Assembly (NCBI GenBank): GCA_033851955.1
Contig: JAWSVK010000002.1
Location: 7,323-71,322 of the forward strand
DNA from: Profundibacter sp033851955
Lineage (GTDB): Bacteria; Pseudomonadota; Alphaproteobacteria; Rhodobacterales; Rhodobacteraceae
Reading direction: 5' to 3'
DNA: 64,000 nt
Part shown: piece after piece, positions 15,082-24,353 of the stretch
Layout: every line of letters begins with the position of its first letter
Numbering within the stretch: the first letter of the stretch is position 1
The notes under the pieces: model-generated
Told to the model about the DNA's origin: nothing
Databases searched by the model: none
The model's input: the letters and a program-made list of their open reading frames with translations, nothing else
Translations under genes and position numbers: made by a program

Positions 15082-16808
15082 TGTTCCAACCTAAGGCTAT
15101 GCAGTTGAGCTGCGATTGATGCGAAGGCTGCCGAGAGACCGTTTGCGTTTACACCATAATAGTGGCCCGCAGATGTCGCACAATGTGACAGCTTGGTTGC
15201 ATTGCTAAGGGTCACCTCAAACCCGATGGTATAGACCATGACGCCGTTGTTCTTAGTGGCTTCACAAATGTTGGCCATACGCGTGTCTTTTACGGTTGGG
15301 TGAACATAGCTGTATTTGTTATATCTCCACTCGTTGTAATTATAACCTGCTGGGCTCATCAGGTATTTCGCAACGTAACGTACTGAGGCATGATCGTATA
15401 ATTTTGTATAAGACAGCTGTTCAAAGCTACTGTGACTCGGGGCTGATCGCCATGAACCCCTATTGGTGCTTTCCTTGTCCGGGTGGTAATATTTGTCGCT
15501 GCTCCAGCGGTCCGGGTTGTAAATGGCGTAACGGTCATACCGACGTCCGCGGTAATCATATTCAACCCTGTGCCAAACATTGGACATGTTGTCATCGGGG
15601 TCAGCAAAGCCACCTGAAACTTCAGGTTTCAGGTAATACTGGTTGGTGTTGTTACCATCCGTCATCACGACCATCACCTTGCGAATGTTTGGCTCGGTAT
15701 AAGAGAATGGACGGCCTGAAAACTTTGAATCGACCTCACCTTCGCTGACCAGAGCTGTGATCGCGTCCCGCGCCGACGGGTCAAGTAAGGCCGCGCCCCA
15801 TTTGATGCCGACATCAGTTGATGTGTTGCCCGATGCTTCAAAGGCGTCGATATAGGTTTTCAGCTCGTTGATATCGCCAGACAAAGGTAAAATTTCGCGC
15901 GTATGCCGCGGTGGGCAAACTCGATAGGACCAATGAATGCTGTTGTCTTTGTATTTGTAGGGCTTGTTCCACGGGTGGAAATGACCAGTGCGTTGCAGTT
16001 GATCTGTCGTTGACAAAGATGCCGTATTAAAATCGTCACCGGTAAAATCCACACAGTGCGAATAGTCATGTTCGCCCGAGGCATTATACTTGGACAGCAG
16101 TTTTGCACCGGCATTCACCTGCGTAGAATAGGGGATGATCGAGATCGAATAAGTGTCATCGTCCGGTTGCGTCAGCAACAGCGTGTCAAAAAAGTCTTTT
16201 GCAGCGACTTTGAGGTCGGCCAACTTGGTGCCGTACATTGAACCGGAAACATCGAGTACGAGAGAAATTTCAACCTTTGAAACGCCGTCAATCGCAACGC
16301 CGGATGCAAATGTTGAAAGCTCATTTACGCCACCCGCTTCAGGGGCATTGCCCACCTGCAGAATATCTCGAAAGGCTTCGCTCATGAAAATCGTATCGAT
16401 TGTGGGAACATTGTCAGCCGCATACTCTGCAGACACGCGGCGATAGTGCTCGCTGCCATCAACAGTCGCCGTCGGAGCAAGGCCAGGCATGCCAGCTTTT
16501 GCAAAGTAATCGTCGAAAATTTCTTGGGCGGGGAGGGTTTGATTGATGCTGGCCGCCGCCAAAAGGGCGCGGTCAGTGGTGGCCTGAATTTTTGTGCGCT
16601 GATATTCCCCGCGCATCGCATCAACCGCCAAACCGCCGATAACCAGCATACAGATCAACATATAGAGGCCGAATATGATCAGAGAGCCATCTTCTTTGCG
16701 ACGAAACATCGAGAACTTGTGCTTGAGGTTAACCCCAAGGCCACCTGTTTGCTTTTTCCAAGCACTCTCTTTTGCTTCGCTAAAAGCTTTGATAAATTCC
16801 TGCGTCAT
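15078..16808 (-). CDS. TadG-like protein with von Willebrand factor A domain
   Basis: This encodes 576 residues. After about 35 cytoplasmic residues comes a Tad pilin-like membrane helix (EDGSLIIFGLYMLICMLVIGG), then VDAMRGEYQRTKIQATTDRALLAAAS. The large periplasmic region contains a VWA domain with an intact MIDAS start, DVSGSMYGTK, and later MTDGNNTNQY. The C-terminal domain is rich in Tyr, His and Arg. TadG relatives act in Flp pilus assembly and surface adhesion. The start at 16808 (MTQEFIKAF) follows AAAGGGCGAG; the frame runs 22 codons further without family-like sequence. First gene of the three-gene operon. Confidence 0.88.
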   Translation of the reverse strand: MTQEFIKAFSEAKESAWKKQTGGLGVNLKHKFSMFRRKEDGSLIIFGLYMLICMLVIGGLAVDAMRGEYQRTKIQATTDRALLAAASINQTLPAQEIFDDYFAKAGMPGLAPTATVDGSEHYRRVSAEYAADNVPTIDTIFMSEAFRDILQVGNAPEAGGVNELSTFASGVAIDGVSKVEISLVLDVSGSMYGTKLADLKVAAKDFFDTLLLTQPDDDTYSISIIPYSTQVNAGAKLLSKYNASGEHDYSHCVDFTGDDFNTASLSTTDQLQRTGHFHPWNKPYKYKDNSIHWSYRVCPPRHTREILPLSGDINELKTYIDAFEASGNTSTDVGIKWGAALLDPSARDAITALVSEGEVDSKFSGRPFSYTEPNIRKVMVVMTDGNNTNQYYLKPEVSGGFADPDDNMSNVWHRVEYDYRGRRYDRYAIYNPDRWSSDKYYHPDKESTNRGSWRSAPSHSSFEQLSYTKLYDHASVRYVAKYLMSPAGYNYNEWRYNKYSYVHPTVKDTRMANICEATKNNGVMVYTIGFEVTLSNATKLSHCATSAGHYYGVNANGLSAAFASIAAQLHSLRLEQ

Positions 16809-17172
16809 AACTCGCCCTTTCATGAGCACCAAACATTGGTGCCTCAAATGCACGCACAAATCGTGCCTCGTCATATACTCAGGGAGGTGTGTCCAAAATA
16901 GGGCGGGATTTGGTCAAAATAAGACAATCTAACGTCGTTTTGTTGATTGTCGTGTAAATCATATCATGATTGTCGCTCTTTGCTTCACAATAGCAAAATA
17001 TGTCCATTATTGGTGAAAACAGCCGTTTGGGCAGGCTTAACCATGACTGAAATTCGAAATTGAACTACGATTCGGAAATGCGGGTAGGATGTTAACCAAA
17101 ACAGGCCTAGAGTTTTTATTATTGTGAAACGCGGGTGATTCTTTAACCCCTCAATTTTTCTGGAGAACGACA
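16809..17172. other. non-coding divergent promoter region between tad and gdhA genes
   Basis: This region is AT-rich. It holds TGATTGTCG twice (16944-16952, 16967-16975) plus an inverted GACAATC (16923-16929), and three TTAACC motifs at 17037 (TTAACCAT), 17092 (TTAACCA) and 17143 (TTAACC). TTAACCAT resembles a CtrA half-site. Promoters for both flanking operons should lie here. Confidence 0.45.
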
Positions 17173-18603
17173 ATGTCAGCACCAAATGAGCCCAGCTTTC
17201 GTGAATCAGTTGATATGATGTTCAATCGTGCGGTTGCACTTATGGACTTGGCCCCCGGGCTTGAGGAAAAAATTCGTGTTGTAAATGCGACCTATACGGT
17301 GCGCTTTGGGGTGCGGCTGCGTGGCGAAATTAAAACCTTCACGGGCTACAGATCGGTCCACTCCGAACATATGGAGCCTGTCAAAGGGGGCATTCGCTTT
17401 GCGCTTGGTGTTAACCAAGATGAGGTCGAGGCGCTGGGCGCTTTGATGACCTATAAATGTGCCTTGGTTGAGGCCCCTTTTGGGGGGTCCAAGGGTGGTT
17501 TGCGGATCGATCCACGCGAATACAACGAACAAGAAATGGAGATGATCACCCGGCGCTTTGCCTATGAGCTGATCAAACGCGACCTAATCAACCCGTCGCA
17601 AAACGTGCCTGCCCCCGACATGGGCACAGGCGAACGGGAAATGGCGTGGATCGCTGACCAATATGCGCGGATGAACACGACAGATATCAACGCCAAGGCT
17701 TGTGTCACAGGCAAACCACCGCACGCTGGTGGGATTGCGGGGCGGGTTGAGGCAACAGGGCGCGGCGTACAATATGCGCTTCGCGAATTTTTCCGTCACC
17801 CAGAAGACATCGCCAAAGCAGGGCTGGAAGGCTCGTTAAAGGGCAAAAACATCATTGTTCAAGGGTTGGGCAATGTGGGCTATCATGCTGCCAAGTTCCT
17901 GCGTGAGGAAGATGACGCCAAAATCGTTGGCATCATTGAGCGGGATGGCAGCCTTTATGATGCGGATGGGTTGGACGTTGATGCGGTCCATAAATGGTTG
18001 GCCAAGCACGGTGGTTTGGCCGGATATATGGACACGCATTATGACCAAGACGGAACTAAGCTGCTGGAGATGGAATGCGACATTTTGATCCCAGCGGCCC
18101 TAGAGTCTGTGATCAACCTAACGAATGCTGACCGGATTAAAGCTCCACTGATTATCGAGGCAGCGAACGGTCCTATTACAGCCGGTGCCGATGAAGTGCT
18201 GCGCGAAAAAGGAACCGTGATCATCCCTGATATGTATGCCAATGCGGGCGGTGTGACGGTGTCCTACTTTGAGTGGGTCAAAAACCTGAGCCACATCCGG
18301 TTTGGCCGCATGCAGCGCCGCCAAGAAGAATCGCGTCACCAATTGGTGGTAGATGAGTTGGAGCGGTTGGATCACTATTTGGGCGATGCATGGTCCATGT
18401 CGCCTGACTTTAAACGTAAATATTTGCGTGGGGCGGACGAATTGGAACTTGTGCGCTCGGGTCTAGACGACACGATGCGGGTTGCCTATCAATCGATCCG
18501 TGAAGTCTGGCATAGCCGTGACGACGTTGAAGATTTGCGCACTGCGGCCTTCATATTGGCAATCGGCCGGGTTGCCCAATCCTACACCGCAAAAGGACTG
18601 TAA
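17173..18603 (+). CDS. gdhA: glutamate dehydrogenase (Glu/Leu/Phe/Val family)
   Basis: This encodes 476 residues. It interconverts glutamate and 2-oxoglutarate plus ammonia with NAD(P). Substrate and catalytic motifs are intact: EPVKGGIRFALGV, the catalytic Lys in APFGGSKGGLRIDP, and VPAPDMGTGEREMAWI. The Rossmann motif VQGLGNVGYHAAKFL follows at about residue 235, then AANGPITAGADEVL and ANAGGVTVSYFEWVKN. Cofactor preference cannot be set with confidence, and Leu/Val dehydrogenases are close relatives. CTGGAGAACG precedes the ATG. It lies just upstream of the sarcosine oxidase genes but is separated from them by a strong hairpin. Confidence 0.92.
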   Translation: MSAPNEPSFRESVDMMFNRAVALMDLAPGLEEKIRVVNATYTVRFGVRLRGEIKTFTGYRSVHSEHMEPVKGGIRFALGVNQDEVEALGALMTYKCALVEAPFGGSKGGLRIDPREYNEQEMEMITRRFAYELIKRDLINPSQNVPAPDMGTGEREMAWIADQYARMNTTDINAKACVTGKPPHAGGIAGRVEATGRGVQYALREFFRHPEDIAKAGLEGSLKGKNIIVQGLGNVGYHAAKFLREEDDAKIVGIIERDGSLYDADGLDVDAVHKWLAKHGGLAGYMDTHYDQDGTKLLEMECDILIPAALESVINLTNADRIKAPLIIEAANGPITAGADEVLREKGTVIIPDMYANAGGVTVSYFEWVKNLSHIRFGRMQRRQEESRHQLVVDELERLDHYLGDAWSMSPDFKRKYLRGADELELVRSGLDDTMRVAYQSIREVWHSRDDVEDLRTAAFILAIGRVAQSYTAKGL

Positions 18604-18627
18604 GTCGCCTTAGCGACAAACAATGTC

Positions 18628-18657
18628 GGGAAGCAACCGGAAATTCTGTTGCTTCCC
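18628..18657 (+). terminator. strong hairpin between gdhA and soxB
   Basis: GGGAAGCAAC (18628-18637) pairs perfectly with GTTGCTTCCC (18648-18657) across a 10-base loop. A smaller GTCGC/GCGAC hairpin at 18604-18617 precedes it. There is no T-run after either, so it could be a factor-dependent or processed terminator of gdhA, or a leader structure of the sox operon. Confidence 0.5.
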
Positions 18658-18713
18658 ATTGAATATCGCCCCAAGAATTGGTTTCATTGAGCCAACAAGT
18701 TCTGGGGGACACT

Positions 18714-19964
18714 ATGCGATTTTCTGGCTGGCAAGTATTGCGCCAAGGGCTGACGGGCAACAAAGGTTGGACTCCGCAATGGCGTAACCCTGATCCCAAA
18801 ACCGAATATGACATCGTTATTATTGGTGGCGGCGGACATGGGTTGTCGACGGCCTATTATCTGGCCAAAGAACATGGGCTGAAAAACATAGCTGTGTTGG
18901 AAAAGGGCTATTTGGGCGGCGGCAACGTCGGGCGAAACACCACCATTGTACGTGCCAATTATTATCTGCCGGGCAACAGCGAGTTTTACAGCCACTCCCT
19001 AAAGCTGTGGGAAAACCTCGAAAACGAGCTGAACTACAACGTGATGCTGTCCCAACGCGGTGTGATCCAGATATTCCACTCTGACGGCCAACGCGACGCG
19101 GCGGTGCGTCGCGGAAACGCGATGATCAATCAGGGCGATGATGCAAGGCTGCTGGACCGCGACGCTTTGCGCAAAATCGTGCCTTATCTGGATTATGATA
19201 ACGCCCGCTTTCCGGTCTACGGCGGTTTGCTGCACCCACGCGGCGGCACCGCGCGCCATGATGCAGTGGCTTGGGGCTATGCCCGTGGTGCTGATCAACA
19301 CGGCGTTGATTTGATCCAAAATTGCGAAGTCACCGGCATTGACGTTGAAAATGGCAAAGTGCGCGGTGTGCAAACCTCGCGCGGGGCAATCCGCGCCAAA
19401 AAGGTGGCGATGGTTGTGGCTGGGCGTTCCAGCCAAGTGGCCGCGATGGCCGGTATGCGCCTGCCCATCGAGAGCCACGTGCTGCAGGCCTTTGTCACCG
19501 AAGGGCTGAAACCGGCAATGGACCACGTCATCAGCTTTGGCATGGGCCATTTCTATATCAGCCAATCTGACAAAGGCGGGCTGGTGTTCGGCGGCGATCT
19601 GGATTTCTACGCCTCTTATGCACAACGTGGCGGGCTGCACCGCAAGGAACAAGTGATGCAGGCGGCGATGACATTGATGCCGATGATCGGCAAAGCCCGT
19701 GTGCTGCGCTCTTGGGGCGGCATCATGGACATGACGCCTGATGGCTCGCCGATCATCGACAAAACCCACATTGATGGGCTGTTTATCAACGCGGGCTGGT
19801 GTTACGGCGGCTTTAAGGCCGTGCCGGGATCCGGCAAATCATTCGCGCATTTGCTGGCGACTGGCAACCACGACAAGCCAGCCGCGCGGTTCCAGCTTGA
19901 CCGCTTCAAATCAGGCTATTTGATGGATGAGGAGGGGACCGGTGCCCAACATAACTTACATTAG
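18714..19964 (+). CDS. soxB: sarcosine oxidase beta subunit
   Basis: This encodes 416 residues. It is the FAD/FMN-carrying subunit of heterotetrameric sarcosine oxidase, which oxidises sarcosine to glycine, transferring the methyl carbon to tetrahydrofolate. The FAD-binding motif is DIVIIGGGGHGLSTAYYL, followed by LEKGYLGGGNVGRNTT. The C-terminal FAD motif GLFINAGWCYGGFKAVPGSG is present. ATG 18714 (MRFSGWQVL) is preceded by GGGGGA and matches the usual start of the family. The next gene, an exported protein, begins inside its 3' end. Confidence 0.95.
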   Translation: MRFSGWQVLRQGLTGNKGWTPQWRNPDPKTEYDIVIIGGGGHGLSTAYYLAKEHGLKNIAVLEKGYLGGGNVGRNTTIVRANYYLPGNSEFYSHSLKLWENLENELNYNVMLSQRGVIQIFHSDGQRDAAVRRGNAMINQGDDARLLDRDALRKIVPYLDYDNARFPVYGGLLHPRGGTARHDAVAWGYARGADQHGVDLIQNCEVTGIDVENGKVRGVQTSRGAIRAKKVAMVVAGRSSQVAAMAGMRLPIESHVLQAFVTEGLKPAMDHVISFGMGHFYISQSDKGGLVFGGDLDFYASYAQRGGLHRKEQVMQAAMTLMPMIGKARVLRSWGGIMDMTPDGSPIIDKTHIDGLFINAGWCYGGFKAVPGSGKSFAHLLATGNHDKPAARFQLDRFKSGYLMDEEGTGAQHNLH

Positions 19965-20454
19965 ATTAGCCACATTGGTATTTTTGGCGGGTTTTTCCTT
20001 GCCGTTACAGGCGCAATCTGCCCCGCCCGAAGGCTGCTATGAACGTAACTATAGCGCAGCACATCTGGCTAAGAACCCCGATCAGATCGTGGCGCAAATT
20101 GCCGTTAAATTCGGCCAAAGGGCTGGCGAAAGGATTGCTCAAATGGCAGTTCTAACGGCCAATCAAGGCCATGTTCAGGCCAGCGGCAACGGCAATCGAT
20201 TACTGGATCAGTTTCTCTTTTGCTTTGCTCCGAAAGACGGCGACAAGAACTGGACCTGCCGTGTTGAATGCGACGGCGGCGGCATGGAAATCAAACGCGC
20301 CGATGCGAACACTCTGCTTTTTCGCACGGACACGCTGTATGTCGGTGATGCAAATGAATGCGGTGGGCCGGTTAATCTGGCCGAAAAAATCAATCAAAGC
20401 GTAACGTATAAACTGACACGCGTGGCGGATGGCCAATGCGCCATTAAGGAATAA
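19942..20454 (+). CDS. exported protein of unknown function inside the sarcosine oxidase operon
   Basis: This encodes about 170 residues, with a GTG start at 19942 preceded by GGAGGGG (19931-19937) inside the last codons of soxB; an ATG at 19927 would add five residues. A signal peptide is clear: YIRLATLVFLAGFSLPLQAQS. The mature protein has five Cys (EGCYERNY, FLFCFAPK, WTCRVECDG and NECGG) plus a sixth near the C-terminus (DGQCAIKE), which suggests disulfides and a periplasmic location. I recognise no enzyme motif. Its overlap with soxB and the 13-base gap to soxD show it is translated with the operon, although sarcosine oxidase is cytoplasmic. Confidence 0.8.
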   Translation: MPNITYIRLATLVFLAGFSLPLQAQSAPPEGCYERNYSAAHLAKNPDQIVAQIAVKFGQRAGERIAQMAVLTANQGHVQASGNGNRLLDQFLFCFAPKDGDKNWTCRVECDGGGMEIKRADANTLLFRTDTLYVGDANECGGPVNLAEKINQSVTYKLTRVADGQCAIKE

Positions 20455-20467
20455 GGGACGCGATACA

Positions 20468-20734
20468 ATGCGGATCAAATGCCCCCTTTGCGGGGAGCGC
20501 GACAGGCGCGAGTTTTTCTATAAAGGTGATGCGATTGCCTTAGAGCGCCCTGACGCGGATGCACCCGCGTCTGCTTGGGACGACTACCTGCACAACCGCG
20601 ACAATATCGCCGGCATGACCCGCGATCTGTGGCACCACGAGGCGGGCTGCAGCGCGTGGCTGGTGGTGACGCGCAGCACCATCACCCACGAGATTTTGGC
20701 CACGCGTTTGGCTAGCGACGAGGTGAGCGCATGA
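20468..20734 (+). CDS. soxD: sarcosine oxidase delta subunit
   Basis: This encodes 88 residues, the usual size. It is the small zinc-binding subunit of heterotetrameric sarcosine oxidase. Zinc ligands are visible: CPLCGERD near the start and LWHHEAGCSAW later. The start at 20468 (MRIKCPLCG) matches the family; the frame runs 13 codons upstream into the preceding gene. Its TGA overlaps the soxA ATG (ATGA), giving translational coupling. Confidence 0.95.
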   Translation: MRIKCPLCGERDRREFFYKGDAIALERPDADAPASAWDDYLHNRDNIAGMTRDLWHHEAGCSAWLVVTRSTITHEILATRLASDEVSA

Positions 20735-23667
20735 GAGTTGACGGTAAAGGCCTGATCGACCGGAGCACTTCGGTGCCGTTTTCCTTTGATGGGCAAAACT
20801 ACAGCGGCCATGCAGGCGACACATTGGCCTCCGCCTTGTTGGCAAACGGTGTGCGACTGGTCGGGCGCTCGTTCAAATACCACAGGCCACGCGGTTTTTT
20901 GACCGCAGGCTCAGAGGAGCCGAACGGGTTGGTGACCACGGGGCAGGGCGCCGCCACGACACCAAACATCCGTGCCACCACGCAAGAGTTGTTTGCAGGG
21001 CTGCAAGCGCAAAGCCAAAACCGCTACCCGTCGCTGAACTTCGATTTGATGGTAGTGAATGACGCCTTCGCACAGTTCCTGTCTGCCGGGTTTTACTACA
21101 AAACCTTCATGTGGCCCAAATCATTCTGGGAGCGGGTTTACGAGCCGATCATCCGCCGCGCCGCCGGATTGGGCACACTTTCTGGCCTGCCTGATACAGC
21201 CAAATACGACCAAGCCACTGCCCATTGCGATCTGCTGGTCATCGGCGCCGGGCCCGCGGGCCTGATCGCAGCACTCACAGCCGCACGGGCTGGGGCGGAT
21301 GTGATCTTGGCCAATGAAGATGCGCGCATGGGCGGGCGTTTGTTGGCCGAAACCGAACCATTGGACGGGGAACCAGCCCATATTTGGGTGGACCGTGTGG
21401 TGGCCGAGTTGGCCGCGATGGACAATGTGCGCCTGATGCATCGCACCACGGTGACGGGCGTTTATGACACCGGCACTTACGGCGCGCTCGAGCGGGTCTC
21501 AAATCATTTGGCCAGCCCGAAAACCGGCGCAGCGCTGGAAACATTCTGGCAGATCGTGGCCAAGCAATCCGTGCTGGCAGCAGGCGCTATCGAGCGCCCC
21601 GTGACATTCCCGATGAATGATCGGCCCGGCGTGATGATGGCCAGCGGCGTGCGAGCCTACCTAAACCGTTGGGGCGTGGCCGCAGGCCAAAAGGTGGCGG
21701 TGTTTGGCAACAACAATGACGCTCACCGTACGGCGCTGGATTTGCAAGCCGCAGGTGTCGAAGTGGTCGCCCTGATCGACAGCCGCGCAGACGCAGATGT
21801 CTCAGGCGATTTTCCAACCTACACGGGCGCGCAGGTGGTGGATACCAAAGGGCGCAAATCCTTACGCGAAATACATCTGCAAACTGCACAAGGCATTGAA
21901 AAAATCGAGGCAGATTGCCTGGCGATGTCAGGCGGTTGGAATCCGACAGTGCATCTCAGCTGTCATTTGGGTGGACGGCCTATTTGGAATGACAAAATCC
22001 ACGGCTTTGTGCCTGACCCAAAGAACTGCGCGGGCTTGCATGTCGCAGGAGCGGCTGCGGGTGTGTTCAACACCAAAGGCGCACTAAAGTCCGGCGTGTT
22101 TCGGGCCAAAGAGGCGCTGAAAGCCCTTGGCCTAAAGGGGCGAGCGGTGTCATTGCCAATCACGGCAGATGATGAATATGCGATGTCGCCGCTGTGGTCC
22201 GTTAAGGGCAATGGCGGCCGCGCGTGGTTGGATTTTGCCAATGACGTAACGCTCAAGGACGTAGAATTGGCGGCACGCGAAAACATGACCTCGGTCGAGC
22301 ATATGAAGCGCTACACCACCCAAGGCATGGCACCGGATCAAGGTAAAAATTCCAACATTGGCGCACTTGTGGCCTTGGCTGATGCAACGGGACGCGGCAT
22401 CGCCGAAACCGGCACGACGACGTTCCGCCCGCCCTATGTCCCTGTGTCAATTGCCGCAATGGGAGCAGCTGGGCTGGGCAAAGGGTTTATGCCCGAACGG
22501 CTGACCACGTCACATGCGGCGACCAAGGCCATGCAGGCCCCGATGATCGAGGCGGGCTTGTGGTATCGCCCATCGTATTTTCCGCAAGCTGGCGAGACCA
22601 CATGGCGTCAGTCCTGTGATCGAGAGGTCAACATGGTGCGCGATGCGGTCGGCATTTGTGATGTCTCGACGCTGGGTAAAATCGATGTGCAGGGGCCGGA
22701 TGCGGCAAAGTTTTTGGATTTTATCTATAGTAATATGATGTCGACGCTCAAGGTCGGGCGCGTGCGCTATGGGCTGATGTTGCGTGAAGACGGGATCGTG
22801 ATGGATGACGGCACTTGCGCCCGTCTGGCGGCCAACCACTATGTGGTGACGACCACCACGGCCGCCGCTGGCCAAGTGATGCAGCATATGGAATTTGTGC
22901 TGCAAGCGTTACATCCGGAGTGGGATGTGCGGATTGCCTCGGTGACCGAGCAATGGGCGCAGTTTGCTGTCGCAGGCCCGAAAGCGCGTGAACTGATTAA
23001 TGCGGTTGTGAGAACCCCCGTTGGGAACGACAGTTTTCCGTTCATGGGCTGTGGCCCAGTCAAAATCGGCGCGGTTGACGCGCGGCTGTTTCGGATATCG
23101 TTCTCGGGCGAACACGCCTATGAAATCGCGGTGCCTGCGCGGTTTGGAACGTCGATGTTTGACGCGTTGTTGGCGCTGGCCAAGGGCATGGACGGCGGCG
23201 CCTATGGCATGGAAGCGCTGAACGTTTTGCGGATCGAAAAGGGCTTTATCACCCACGCGGAAATCCACGGGCGGGTGACGGCGTTTGATATTGGCATGGG
23301 GCGCATGGTGTCGGCGAAAAAGGACTGCATTGGCAAGGCGTTATCAACGCGGGAGGGGCTGACGGGGCCTGCGCGCGCGCAATTGGTGGGGTTGAAACCT
23401 GTTGGGGTTGGCAAAATGCTGACGGCAGGGGCGCATTTGTTTGCCAAGGATGCCGAGCCTGTCAGCGAAAACGATCAAGGTGAGGTGACAAGCGTTTGCT
23501 TTTCGCCGACGTTGGGCACCCCATTGGCGCTGGCTCTGTTGAAAAATGGACGGGAACGTCACGGCGAGGTGATCCGCATGGTGGACCATCTGCGTAAAGT
23601 CGAGACGCTTTGCGAGGTGTGTGATCCGGTGTTTTTTGATCCAGAAGGAGGCCGTGTCCGTGGTTGA
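20731..23667 (+). CDS. soxA: sarcosine oxidase alpha subunit
   Basis: This encodes 978 residues, the full family length. An N-terminal ferredoxin-like domain (TSVPFSFDGQNYSGHAGDTLASALL) is followed by a nucleotide-binding domain with CDLLVIGAGPAGLIAALTAA and VAVFGNNNDAH. The C-terminal half (from about 600) is a GcvT-like aminomethyltransferase domain that binds folate: CDVSTLGKIDVQGPDAAKFLDFI, and GAYGMEALNVLRIEKGFI. It works with SoxB, SoxD and SoxG to yield glycine, 5,10-methylene-tetrahydrofolate and H2O2. Its 3' end overlaps the soxG start. Confidence 0.96.
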   Translation: MRVDGKGLIDRSTSVPFSFDGQNYSGHAGDTLASALLANGVRLVGRSFKYHRPRGFLTAGSEEPNGLVTTGQGAATTPNIRATTQELFAGLQAQSQNRYPSLNFDLMVVNDAFAQFLSAGFYYKTFMWPKSFWERVYEPIIRRAAGLGTLSGLPDTAKYDQATAHCDLLVIGAGPAGLIAALTAARAGADVILANEDARMGGRLLAETEPLDGEPAHIWVDRVVAELAAMDNVRLMHRTTVTGVYDTGTYGALERVSNHLASPKTGAALETFWQIVAKQSVLAAGAIERPVTFPMNDRPGVMMASGVRAYLNRWGVAAGQKVAVFGNNNDAHRTALDLQAAGVEVVALIDSRADADVSGDFPTYTGAQVVDTKGRKSLREIHLQTAQGIEKIEADCLAMSGGWNPTVHLSCHLGGRPIWNDKIHGFVPDPKNCAGLHVAGAAAGVFNTKGALKSGVFRAKEALKALGLKGRAVSLPITADDEYAMSPLWSVKGNGGRAWLDFANDVTLKDVELAARENMTSVEHMKRYTTQGMAPDQGKNSNIGALVALADATGRGIAETGTTTFRPPYVPVSIAAMGAAGLGKGFMPERLTTSHAATKAMQAPMIEAGLWYRPSYFPQAGETTWRQSCDREVNMVRDAVGICDVSTLGKIDVQGPDAAKFLDFIYSNMMSTLKVGRVRYGLMLREDGIVMDDGTCARLAANHYVVTTTTAAAGQVMQHMEFVLQALHPEWDVRIASVTEQWAQFAVAGPKARELINAVVRTPVGNDSFPFMGCGPVKIGAVDARLFRISFSGEHAYEIAVPARFGTSMFDALLALAKGMDGGAYGMEALNVLRIEKGFITHAEIHGRVTAFDIGMGRMVSAKKDCIGKALSTREGLTGPARAQLVGLKPVGVGKMLTAGAHLFAKDAEPVSENDQGEVTSVCFSPTLGTPLALALLKNGRERHGEVIRMVDHLRKVETLCEVCDPVFFDPEGGRVRG

Positions 23668-24202
23668 TTTAAAGGCGAATACTCCGTGTGAAGGCTTGTC
23701 TGTTGTGCGTGGGACCTGCTCGCTGAGCACGGTGCCGTTCAACACGGTGACCTTGATTTCCCCATATAAAGGCAAGGAAAAACAACTGAGCGAGGCCTTA
23801 TTCAAGGCACATGGTATGCGTTTGGCGGCCCCGAACCGCAGCACTGGAAAAGCGGTTGCGAGATGTGTTTGGTTTGGCCATGGGCAAGTCGTGTTGATTG
23901 GGCCAAAGCCCGACAAGGCGCTGGCCAAGTTCGCGGCAATCGTGGACCAATCTGACAGTTGGGTCACTCTGCGTCTGCAAGGTGGCGGGGCGGTGGATGC
24001 GCTGGCTCGGCTGACCTCAATTGATCTGCGTGCGGCCGTGTTTAAACGCGGTCACACGGCGCGCAGTGAATTGCGCCATATGATGGTGTCGATCACCCGT
24101 GTTGGCGCGGATGCCTTTGAAATCATGGCGTTTCGATCGATGGCAGCGACACTGGCGCATGATCTGCAAGAGGCGATGGACTCAGTGGCCGCACGGGGTT
24201 GA
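23660..24202 (+). CDS. soxG: sarcosine oxidase gamma subunit
   Basis: This encodes 180 residues with a GTG start at 23660. AAGGAGG (23645-23651) is 8 bases upstream, better placed than for the GTG at 23654. The protein begins VDLKANTPCEGL and has the GcvT-like fold of the family, including SLSTVPFNTVTLISPYKGK, and LTSIDLRAAVFKRGHTARSE near the C-terminal third. It completes the soxBDAG set. No transporter or folate gene follows; dnaG starts 151 bases later. Confidence 0.92.
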   Translation: MVDLKANTPCEGLSVVRGTCSLSTVPFNTVTLISPYKGKEKQLSEALFKAHGMRLAAPNRSTGKAVARCVWFGHGQVVLIGPKPDKALAKFAAIVDQSDSWVTLRLQGGGAVDALARLTSIDLRAAVFKRGHTARSELRHMMVSITRVGADAFEIMAFRSMAATLAHDLQEAMDSVAARG

Positions 24203-24353
24203 ATTGCAAGTTCTGAAGCTCATATGCAGTGTACATGATCCTTTTTCGCGCTGTGGAAAAGAGTTTTGCCTGCGGCGCGGATATTTTTAGAACAAAAATG
24301 AGACCGCGCTTGCACCCTTGCGGCGGGGTTTCGGATGCGAGATAAATGCTCCT

